The notes beneath the pieces are model-generated. The model worked only from the letters and a program-made list of their open reading frames with translations. It had not been told where the DNA came from and ran no database searches. 64,000 nucleotides of DNA from Aselliscus stoliczkanus (Eukaryota; Chordata; Mammalia; Chiroptera; Hipposideridae). The position numbers and the translations under genes are program-made. The stretch is taken from the NCBI GenBank assembly GCA_033961575.1, contig CM066736.1:87093352-87157351 (forward strand), given 5' to 3'. Below are positions 56,448 to 64,000 of the stretch, piece after piece (within the stretch, counting starts at the first letter, position 1; every line of letters starts with the position of its first letter).

Positions 56448-58026
56448 CTAAAGGGGCTTGACTTTGTTGTTCCTGAACAGCCTATTTTTCGACAGCCTAT
56501 GGCAGAGCATTGTGAGGCAGTTGCAACACCTCCTAACCACCCTCCAACATCCGTGGTTGTTTTCCCTTGATGATCTGCTGCTCGTGGTGCTGCTGCAGGG
56601 GCTGCTGGAGCCGTAATTGTTCTCAAGGGATGTCTCGGAGCCACTACTCTGGTGGCCTGTGATAGGGCCATGGTTCCTCCACAATGGCCTGATTCTGTGG
56701 CTGACGGGCCCGAAATCCAGGATGGAACTCGAAGTGGTGGTACCGGTCTCTGGGCTGGATCCAGGGGTGATGGCACTGGATCCAGGAGTGCCCATGCTGA
56801 CCTCCGGGATGGTCTTGGAGTTGATGGTGCTCAGCTCCTGGCTGGACTCAGGCTTGATGGTGCCCGCCTTCTGAAGGGCTGGGGGAGTCGCAGGCTTTTC
56901 GCCCCTCTGCCCCAACTCGTAGTCGTCATGGTGCTGCTCAACTGGTGGCATAGTAGAGGTCCCTGGCTGTTCCTCCTGACCTGGAGCTGGACTCTGCTCA
57001 GTGGGATTGTAGGGCTTGACACGAATAATGCGATGATTGAATTTAGACTTTTTGCTCTGCAGGATGAGGTAGGTGGCCATCGTGTTGTTAAAAGTCCTAT
57101 TGGTCAATGTGTCCTGGATGTTGTCATACCGGAAGCCCAGCAGTGCCATTTCCCTCCTCACCCACGGGTCTATGTTCTCGTTGACTGGCTCGCTATAGGG
57201 CATGAGGTCCTCCTCATCCTGACTGAGCCAAGGATGTGACATAATATCGATTAAATCTCTTCTTTCCATGGGGTTCACCTTGAGCATTTTCTTCAGCAAA
57301 CTCTCTAGTTTAAAAGAGAAAAAGTAGGGTATGGTGTACTTCCCCTTTATCACCTGTTGTCCCATTCCTTACAATTCTGTGCCTTGAACGTGAGGGTTCC
57401 TGCCACTATCCTGTATAATGTTACACCCAGGCTCCACACATCGACCACTGGTCCTTCATAGCTTCACCCTGAAACAGTTCTGGAGCTGCATAGGAAGGGG
57501 TGCCACACATTGTGTTTAATTTGCTGTCCATATATTCCGTGCTAAATCCGAAATCGGCGATTTTAACATTCCTTTTCTGGTCGAATAAAATGTTCTCGGG
57601 CTTTATATCCGGGTGCACGATTCCGCGTTGATGGAAATAGTAAACGGCTGATAAAAGCTGCCGAAAGATGACGCGGGCCTCCCTCTCCTTCATTCGTCCA
57701 TGAGCTGTCAGATGGTCCATCACACTGCCACCGCCCAAATATTCCATTACAAGGAAGAAGGAGGCTTTGGTTTCAATAACCTCATACAGCTGCACGATGT
57801 TTGGGTGCTGCAGAGTTTTCATGCACTGGATTTCTCGCATGAGGAATCTATGGCAACTGACAGAGTTATTTACATTTACAATTTTTATAGCCACGTGGGT
57901 CCCAGTGGGAAGATGCTCAGCCAGCTTCACCTTGGCATAGCTGCCCTTGCTAATGATCTTCAGGAGCTTGTAACGCCCATGAAGGAGCACCTGGTCAGCA
58001 GAAGTGGCTGGATGTTCATGTGCCAT
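56448..58026 (-). pseudogene. MARK/sperm-motility-kinase-like intronless gene, frameshifted
   Basis: The coding region starts at an ATG in optimal context (gccaccATGG, 58026). A 201-codon frame covers the kinase N-lobe and part of the C-lobe: degenerate Gly loop (Ser-Lys-Gly-Ser-Tyr-Ala-Lys, residues 26-32), VAIK Lys48, alpha-C Glu65, His-Pro-Asp 138-140 in place of His-Arg-Asp, DFG 158-160, a Leu-Asn-Thr-Met-Cys-Gly activation segment, APE 181-183. Frame is lost near 57460-57470. A middle frame carries the Asp-Val-Trp-Ser-Leu-Gly-Val helix to about 57370. A second shift enters the last frame, which ends the kinase fold, adds a UBA-like segment (about 57190-57060) and a Ser/Thr/Pro-rich, Cys-containing tail to the stop at 56448. 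The C-terminal KA1 domain of MARKs is absent, as in sperm motility kinases. No introns are present. Two indels make it a pseudogene unless the assembly is wrong. Confidence 0.82.
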
Positions 58027-58200
58027 GGTGGCCAGCTGACACTACACTCACTGACAATACTAACTATGCTAATAAACAATAATAACTGTACTAACTAGCT
58101 GACTAAATATACTAACTACATCAACAAAATTATTAACTGTAATAAACAATAACTATACTAACTATTATAAATTTATAAATGGGGGATAAAAGCAGAAAAC
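58027..58200 (-). other. AT-rich 5' leader of the kinase copy
   Basis: Repeated TAGTTAGTA- and TTGTTTATTA-type words (seen on the + strand as actaacta and aataaacaataa) form an imperfect low-complexity leader just before the ATG. No intron remnant is obvious. Confidence 0.6.
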
Positions 58201-58282
58201 AAACTAGCTAGTCCAAGTCCAACAGGTCACTGCAAATTAGCTTCCTGGGCTTATATGGACTAAACCCTCAGCCCAGCTAGGA

Positions 58283-58352
58283 CCTTATATACGAATGTTT
58301 GTAATTACATCACACTGGTGCTTTATGAGGTCAGAGCCCAAAATGGACCAAT
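58283..58352 (-). promoter_or_regulatory. Promoter-like cluster in the transduced segment
   Basis: Read on the - strand: a CCAAT box in inverted orientation (ATTGG, 58348-58352), a near-CRE TGACCTCA (58326-58333), a CRE half-like TGATGTA (58306-58312) and a TATA box TATATAAGG (58283-58291). They are in promoter order about 260 bp before the ATG. CRE plus TATA is common in promoters active in spermatids. This is motif evidence only. Confidence 0.45.
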
Positions 58353-58377
58353 TACAGCTGAGGATAAACTACAGTGT

Positions 58378-59075
58378 TTTTTGTTTTGTTTTGTTTTTTC
58401 CATTTTTTTTGTTTTATTAGTTTCAGGTGTACAACACAATGCAATAGTTATACTCTTCACCTCCCAAAGTGACAACCCCCCTCCCCCAGCTCGCCACCCC
58501 ACTCCCCCAACACACACCATACACATCCACCACAATTCCCTTGATTCCCCTCCACAGTATACTCCACATCCCGTGACTATCCACACATTCAGTCACAGTT
58601 GGCATACAATACTACACAACATCAGTTTCAGGTATACAGCCTCTACTCCACCCAAAATTTTTACATTATTATATTCCCCGAACTGTGTTTCATATCCCTG
58701 TGGCAATATTGCAGTTGTCCATCCATGCTGTCTAATTCCTTCCCCCACCATCCCCACCCCACTTCCAACCAGCAACCCTCAGTTTCTCCTCCATATCTAT
58801 GAGTCTGTTTATTTTGATCGTTCATTCAGTTTTTCAGATTCCACATATAAGTGAGATCACATGGTACCTGTCCTTCTCCGACTGACTTATTTTACCCAAC
58901 ATAATAAGTCGCTTCACATTATCAATTACATTCCCAGAACTGCCCCCATATCCCTGCAGCAACATTGTAGACCCACTTACGCTGTCCAAAACCTTCCCCC
59001 TCTCCTTCTCCCCGACTCCCTCCCAGCCAGCAACCATCAGTTTTTCCTTTATATCTGCTTGATATGACTTCAATC
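58378..59075 (-). repeat. L1 3' UTR with a duplicated block
   Basis: On the - strand the phrase AAACTGATGGTTGCTGGCTGG (about 59035-59055) recurs as AAACTGAGGGTTGCTGGTTGG (about 58770-58790). Standard L1 'atctcacttatatgtggaat' lies between them. The block ends in AATAAAAC and A-rich sequence near 58378. Confidence 0.75.
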
Positions 59076-59640
59076 TTCTTAAATTTACTGAGACTTGTTT
59101 TGTGATCTAACATGGCCTATCTTGGAAAATGTCCCATGTGTACCTGAGAAGAATGTATATTCTGTTTTGTCAGGGTGAAATGCACTAAAAATAACAAAGT
59201 CCAGCTGGTCTACAGTATCATTTAAGGCCCCTCTTTCTGTGTTGATTTTCTGTCTAAAGGGTCTGTCCATTGATGACAATGGTGATGAAGTCCCCTACTA
59301 TGGTAGTGTTACTGTTGATCTCTGTCTTTATGTCTGTCAAAATCTGTTATGTGTAATTAGGAGTTCCTATGTTGGGTGCATAGATGTTTATTAGGGTTAT
59401 AGTGCCCTTCTTTGTCTTTTATTGTATTCATTTTAAAGTCTATTTTGTCGAAAATAAGTATGGGTACTCCAGCTTTTTTTTCTCATTTCCATTTGCATGA
59501 AATATCTTATTCCATCTGTAAACAGCATATACATGTGTCCTATTTTCTTATCCACTCAGCCACTCTCTGTTTTTTGGAGCATTTAGCCCATTCACATTTA
59601 AAATGATTATTGATAGGTGCATATGTATTGCCATTTTGTT
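59076..59640 (-). pseudogene. L1 ORF2 N-terminal (endonuclease) stump
   Basis: After ORF1 the - strand shows the ORF2 opening (Asn-Val-Asn-Gly-Leu-type words near 59590), the Asp-Lys-Ile-Asp-Phe-Lys stretch, and further endonuclease sequence to about 59076, with stops and shifts. The reverse transcriptase and Cys-rich domains are missing; the sequence jumps directly to 3' UTR. Confidence 0.8.
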
Positions 59641-59673
59641 ATTTGTATTCCTGGTCTCCCTGGGTTAGCTTGT

Positions 59674-60507
59674 TTACCCCTTTCTTTTGTTTAAAAAAAG
59701 TCCTTTTAACATTTCTTGCAATGCTGGCTTGGTGGTAATGAATTCCTTAAGCTTATTCTTTTCTGAGAAGCTCTTTATTTCTCCTTCAATTTTAAGTGAT
59801 AGCCATGCTGGGTAGAGCAATCTTGGTTGTAGGCCTTTATTTTGTGTCACTTTGAATATCTCCTGCCACTCCCTTCTGGCCTGCAGAGTTTCTGTAGACA
59901 AGTCAGCTGTTAGTCTAACAGTTCCTTTGTATGTAACCTGCTGTCTTTCTCTTGCAGCCTCTAGGATTCTGTCTCTGTCTTTAACCTTTGCCATTTTAAC
60001 TATGATGTGTCTTGGTGTGGACCTATTTGGGTTCATCTTGTTTGGAACCCTCTGCACTTCCTGGGCATGTATGTTGATTTCCTTCACCAGGGTAGGGAAG
60101 TTTTCAGTCATTATTTTTTCAAATACATTCTCGACCTCTTGCTTCTTCTCTTCTCCTTCTGGTATTCCTATGAGTCGAAAGTGGTTGCATTTCACCTTGT
60201 CCCATAGGGCTCTTAAACTATTTTCATTGTTTTTTATTCTTTGGTCTTTTTGTTGTGCCCACTGGGTGATTTCTGCTATTTTATCTTCCAAATCGCTGAT
60301 CTGCTCCTCTGCTTCATCTACTCTACCGGTGATTCCTTTGAGTGTGTTCTTCATTTCAGTTATTGTATTCTTTAGTTCTAACTGGTTGTTTTTTATGATT
60401 TCTCTATCCTTCCTTATGTCCTCACTAAGTTCCTTAAACATTCTTATCATCAGTGTTCTAAACTGTGTCTCTGAAAGGTTGGCTCCCTCTGTTTCATTTA
60501 GTTCCAT
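59674..60507 (-). CDS. L1 ORF1 (277 codons open, early stop upstream)
   Basis: ORF1p is the trimeric RNA-binding chaperone of LINE-1. The open frame shows a coiled coil rich in Glu/Lys heptads (about residues 20-85), an RRM (about 95-190, with Arg-His-Ile-Ile-Val-Lys-Met-Ala) and the C-terminal domain (Leu-Gln-Pro-Arg-Leu-Leu-Tyr-Pro-Ala). The probable original start is the ATG at 60559-60561, in the same frame 18 codons earlier. A TAA at 60535-60537 cuts it after eight codons, so only reinitiation at 60507 would give product. It is better preserved than the two fragments at 38-400 and 13465-13600, hence younger. Confidence 0.85.
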   Translation of the reverse strand: MELNETEGANLSETQFRTLMIRMFKELSEDIRKDREIIKNNQLELKNTITEMKNTLKGITGRVDEAEEQISDLEDKIAEITQWAQQKDQRIKNNENSLRALWDKVKCNHFRLIGIPEGEEKKQEVENVFEKIMTENFPTLVKEINIHAQEVQRVPNKMNPNRSTPRHIIVKMAKVKDRDRILEAARERQQVTYKGTVRLTADLSTETLQARREWQEIFKVTQNKGLQPRLLYPAWLSLKIEGEIKSFSEKNKLKEFITTKPALQEMLKGLFLNKRKG

Positions 60508-60691
60508 TTCTAGCGGTTTCTTCTGATCTTTTACTTATGACATGTTTCTTTGTTTCCCCATTCTGGCTGTCGCTCTTGGATTGTTTTGATGTATTAGATA
60601 GATCACCAGGAGAGCCCTGGCTGGATCACGCAGGCACACAGCTCACAGCCCAACACTCACAGGAAAACTCCCAGTCTCAGCCTGTTCCAAT

Positions 60692-60990
60692 CAGCCGCTT
60701 GCAGATCAGGCTGAGCAGCCCCGACAACCAATCACCAGCCTGGCAACTCTGCAAGCGCAGTGTGGAGAGTGGGGACCTGAGACGGCTTGCGCACTCCCCC
60801 GTCTCAGTGAGCAGCCTATTGGAGCCGGAGCACGCCCACCAGGCATTTCCCTGGCAACACAGCACAAGCGGAGGGTGGGAATCCGAGGCTGCTTGCGCAC
60901 TCCTGGGTCTCCGTGAGCAGCCTCTTGGAGCCGGAGGGCACCCGCCCAGCATTTTCCTGGCAACGCAGTATAAGCTGGGCAGAGGGTGGG
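60692..60990 (-). repeat. L1 5' UTR of three tandem monomers
   Basis: Units at 60881-60990, 60775-60880 and 60692-60774 share, on the + strand, 'cttgcgcactc', 'gtgagcagcct', 'ggagccggag', 'cctggcaac' and 'gagggtggg'. The third is the most diverged and shortest. GC content is much higher than the surroundings. In rodents such monomers are the L1 promoter; here that role is inference. Confidence 0.82.
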
Positions 60991-61004
60991 GGTAGTTGCT
61001 TTTT
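60991..61004. repeat. Target-site duplication, right copy
   Basis: ggtagttgcttttt followed by AAAGGG. This is the 5' boundary of the - strand retroinsertion. Confidence 0.88.
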
Positions 61005-61378
61005 AAAGGGATTCTGTCATACTCATTAGTACTCGGCTCATTTCTCAAGAAGCAGCATAAGCATATTACAGACATAACAGAAAAAGGAGTATCAAAGTAA
61101 CCTGAGTTCAAATCTTGGCTCTTCTACTTGGCTCTTCAATGCTATAAGTGGCATTGCATCTTATGTAATGTGTAGGTTCTGAAGTTGATGTTTAAGGCAA
61201 AGACTGTGCTGTCAGTGCTATCTGAAAACCCCATTAATAGCCCATTAAGTATGTCCCTTTGGAGATTTTTGTTTCACAGAATGATTGAATTCATATAATT
61301 CAATTAATTCATATAAATGTTTTATTGCTTCGACTATTTCAGCAAGAATCCAACTTGTTGGCTCTTTTGATTCTTTCT

Positions 61379-61491
61379 TTTTTTTTTTTTTTTTGAGGGC
61401 AGTATGTCACTGGCCCTCACACGTGGAACCTGAACCAGGGCCGCTGGCTTCCCAAGCCAGCGCTAACCCACTGCACCACTTGGCCGGCCCG
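61379..61491 (-). mobile_element. Simple SINE (C form)
   Basis: The element is reverse-oriented, 18 T's to TTGGCCGGCCC. It is flanked by cttttgattctt on both sides. Confidence 0.92.
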
Positions 61492-61494
61492 GTG

Positions 61495-61770
61495 CTTTTG
61501 ATTCTTGATAATCACCTTCGTCTGGTGTAGATGGTTTTAAACATTTATTTTCTTTTTAACTTTTCTGTGCCAGTTATCAACTTATTGTCTCTCAGCTCCA
61601 ACTCACCCTTCATTGCATGTTCTGCAAAATTGGATCTGAGGCCTTTAAATATTTTTTCTTTGCCAGCTGGCATGATGTTAAACTATATTAGTAGAGGACA
61701 AAGGAGAGAAATTGCAGAAAGAGAGGGTTTTATTCCTGATTCATGTTTACTCTACAGGCTCCTTGCACGT
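61495..61770. other. PPME1 intron, nothing recognised
   Basis: Short unassigned stretch between two SINEs. Confidence 0.35.
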
Positions 61771-62164
61771 TTTTTTTTTTAAATTAATTTATTTACTTTA
61801 AAGATTTTACTGGGTAACTGGGGAAGTGGAACAGCCAAGTTGTTGTCCTTCAGTCTTAGTTGTGGAGGGCGCAGCTAACTCAGCTCCAAGTCCAGTCACC
61901 ATCCAGCCGCCCATCGGCAGCACCGGCCGCTCAGCTCAAGGTGCTGTGTTCAATCTTAGTTGCAGGTGGGCGTAGCCACCATCCCACGTGGGAGTCGAAC
62001 CGGAAACCTTGTTACTAAGAGCGCATGCTCTCACCATTGAGCCATCCTGCCACCTACTGGCAGCTCAGCTCGGGCGCAGCTCACTGGCCCATGTGGGAAT
62101 CGAATCGGAGACCCTGTGACTCAGAGCTCGCACTCTTAACCAACTGAGCCACTCAGCCTGCCCG
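61771..62164 (-). mobile_element. Dimeric-headed SINE (D form)
   Basis: The element is reverse-oriented: T-run, AAGATTTTACTGGGTAACTGGGG, two tRNA-like modules ('gggagtcgaaccggaaacct' and 'gggaatcgaatcggagaccc'), end CTCAGCCTGCCC. Confidence 0.85.
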
Positions 62165-62259
62165 TCCGTGGACTTCTTCAGCCCACAGCACCTGCACCAC
62201 ACACAACTTCCCCACTGCCCAACTTCTCCAACACTCCATCCTCCCATCCCCACTGTTTT

Positions 62260-62500
62260 TCTTTCCTAGCTTTATTGAGATACAATTGACATATAAAAAA
62301 TGGTACATAATTAAAATACACAATTTGGTAAGTTTGGATAGATACACTCGTGTTAACATCATGATCAAGGATTACCTTGATCACATCCATCGCCTCCCAA
62401 AATTTCCTTGCATCAATTTTGTGTATGCGTGCGTGTTTGTGTGTGGGGGACTTGTGTGGTAAGAACACTTAAGATTTAACCTCTTAAAATTTTAAGTACA
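62260..62500 (-). repeat. Old L1-like or LINE-derived AT-rich segment
   Basis: 'agctttattgagatacaatt', 'gacatataaaaaatg' and 'ttaacatcatgatcaaggat' are the reverse of common LINE 3' ends. A similar 'agctttactgaggtataatt' recurs at 62963. Confidence 0.5.
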
Positions 62501-62503
62501 CAA

Positions 62504-62627
62504 GGGCTGGCCGAATGATGCGGTAGTTAAGTGCTGGCCAGCAGTCCCAGTTTGGGTCCCACATATGAGGAGGGCCAGTAACACTGACCCCCGCCAAAAA
62601 AAAAAAAAAAAAAAAAAAACTTTAAGT
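62504..62627 (+). mobile_element. Simple SINE (C form)
   Basis: GGGCTGGCCGAATGATGCGG leads to 24 A's. It is flanked by tttaagtacaca on both sides. Confidence 0.9.
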
Positions 62628-62639
62628 ACACAGTATCTT

Positions 62640-64000
62640 ATTGTTAAGGATGGGCGCCATGTATAGCAGGTCTCTGGAACTCCCAATATTTTTATTTTTG
62701 TTGCAGAGTGCGTCTGGTGAGATACCTCCCTGTGAACAGCTTCCCCTGCACCCTAGAGGGCAGATTTATGGCAAGTTCTACCAACATGGCATCAAAGTGA
62801 CTTCTCTGCCTTTGTTCAGTAAGCCACAGTCATGAGTTCTCCAACAAGGTCTAGGTCAGAAACTCAACCCATTTGTGTTCTATCTCACCTGAGGGGATAG
62901 TGGCTGCTTCTTACATCTACCATCTCTATATTCTTTTTTTTCTTTCTTTTTGAATTTTTTCCAGCTTTACTGAGGTATAATTGATAAAAATTATAATATA
63001 TTTGAGTGTATAATGTGATTTTGACAGATGTGTAAATTGTGAAATGATTCCCACAGTCAAGTTAATTAACCCTATATTCTTTAGAGTTCTCTTTACTTCT
63101 TACTAGCCAATTCTTCATTACTCCAATTTCATGTTATAGTTAATAAATCTTTATATTAAACTTTCCCTGTGGTTTCTCTCTCCTGTTTGTCCTAGACTGA
63201 TACATTATTAGACAATGTTTCCTTAAGGCTCTCAATTAATTCTTTAATTTCTTCTAGAATGTCAGCTAAGCCATCATCACCCTTTGTCTGGTTGCTTAGT
63301 CACTTAAATGATGTATTTCACTTTTTCATCAACAGTCAAGAAACCCTTTAAATCCTTAAAAATCATTCATAAATCTTTCTATAGGTATCACTAACATGCT
63401 TGATTATTTCAGACTTTATTGTTCTCACATTACAAAGGCATTAGGAACAACTGAGGAAACAGATTCTTGGCTCCCTTTCCATGGTTTCTCAGGCATATGC
63501 TGATTGAGTGGAATGGTTTTCGTACATTGTTTATTGATATATTCTCTCTCTTTCTCTCTGCAAAGCACTATAGCTGAATGGTCACAATTCTGGTCTATTA
63601 ATTGTGTGACCTTACATAAGTTACTCAACTATCTGAGCTAGTTTCCTCAATGGCAAAAACAAATGATAATATTTACACTACAGAGTTAATAATGTAGATA
63701 AATTAAAATAAAAAACAAATAACTATTTATTTATGAAGTTTATTTTACACTTAATAAAACCTGGCAGATAGGAGGGACACAAATAGCACCTGCTATAACA
63801 ATAAAATTATGGCCACATGAGTTTGGGTTCTAAAGGAAAAAGAGTTTACTCTTGGCTTAAAGCTGCTGAAGTAAGAAGAAATAAGATATTTTTGGCCAAA
63901 GTTGGTCAAACACTTGAGAAGACACGTATTAAGTACATGGGAGAGCATGTATTAAAGCAGGGTGGTAAGAAGAATCCTGCTTACAGTATAAGATAGAGGT
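62640..64000. other. PPME1 intron to the window end, unassigned
   Basis: A LINE-like fragment is visible at about 62945-63060. Elsewhere there is AT-rich sequence with a TTTCTC tract at 63542-63562. No PPME1 exon was found; the next one must lie beyond 64000. Confidence 0.4.

Larger units (their letters stand above)
56352..60990 (-). mobile_element. Chimeric L1 retroinsertion carrying a kinase gene
   Basis: One 4.64-kb insertion lies between perfect 14-bp duplicates. On the - strand it reads: monomeric L1 5' UTR (60990 to about 60562), ORF1 (to 59674), ORF2 endonuclease stump (to about 59075), L1 3' UTR ending in AATAAAACAAAAAAA (about 58378), then 2.0 kb of unrelated DNA with a broken kinase coding region, and an A-rich tail (56352-56390). 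A single duplication around both parts argues for one read-through RNA, that is a 3' transduction by an L1 with a weak terminator. It sits in a PPME1 intron in the sense direction. The alternative of two independent events at one site would need the second to reuse the first tail exactly. Confidence 0.8.

Noticed and set aside
56448..58026. Calling the kinase an intact gene
   Set aside because: Two frameshifts break the C-lobe; neither open frame alone makes a complete kinase domain.
58318..58854. 178-codon + strand open frame
   Set aside because: It is antisense to L1 3' UTR and the C-rich composition explains the open frame.
59852..60526. 224-codon + strand frame, hydrophobic, membrane-protein-like
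   Set aside because: It is exactly antisense to L1 ORF1; the hydrophobicity is the mirror of Lys/Glu-rich codons.
60465..60995. 176-codon + strand and 144-codon - strand frames
   Set aside because: They cover the monomeric L1 5' UTR and the ORF1 start; no independent coding signal.
62705..62835. Exon-like segment after TTTTTGTTGCAG
   Set aside because: It fits neither gene: wrong strand for PPME1, and no P4HA3 coding sequence is missing. It has no recognised protein similarity.

Overview
This is mammalian nuclear DNA, almost certainly from a bat. The window carries the facing 3' halves of two conserved genes, P4HA3 (+ strand, about 6.1-20.1 kb) and PPME1 (- strand, about 33.9-54.8 kb). They are tail-to-tail, which I recall as the arrangement on human 11q13.4. 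Everything between the exons is intron or intergenic DNA rich in repeats. At least 25 copies of tRNA-derived SINEs share a GGCCGGCCGAGTGGC head. The long forms end in a polyadenylation hexamer followed by a pol III terminator-like TCTTT (the 'T+' layout). This resembles SINEs of rhinolophoid (horseshoe and leaf-nosed) bats; the species assignment is inference.

Layout. 1-6084: P4HA3 intron with an internally deleted L1 (about 1-2990) carrying two nested SINEs. 6085-20135: the last six P4HA3 coding exons, encoding the 174-residue catalytic C-terminus (iron ligands His-x-Asp and distal His, 2-oxoglutarate-binding Lys). The large intron at 9878-17795 holds a second, SINE-riddled L1 derivative (about 12535-16535) with the same internal deletion junction as the first. 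20136-33849: the intergenic space, with an old L1 3' end, MIR and L2 relics, a recent 119-bp tandem duplication and the probable PPME1 3' UTR. 33850-54750: the last nine PPME1 coding exons, whose 253 codons correspond to human residues 134-386, including the catalytic Ser, Asp and His. Phases close across all joins.

54751-64000 is PPME1 intron and holds the most striking object. A single 4.6-kb retrotransposition (56352-60990, - strand) is flanked by a perfect 14-bp target-site duplication at an L1-endonuclease-type site. Read 5' to 3' on the - strand it contains a three-unit monomeric L1 5' UTR, L1 ORF1, a stump of ORF2 endonuclease, the L1 3' end, and then about 2 kb of non-L1 DNA. That DNA has TATA, CCAAT and CRE-like motifs, an optimal Kozak ATG and a MARK/sperm-motility-kinase-like coding region broken by two frameshifts, followed by a poly(A) tail. 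It looks like a nonautonomous L1 that carried a kinase gene, possibly with its promoter, by 3' transduction.

The two host genes act in unrelated pathways (collagen prolyl hydroxylation in the ER; PP2A demethylation in nucleus and cytosol). Their adjacency appears to be conserved synteny, not functional linkage.
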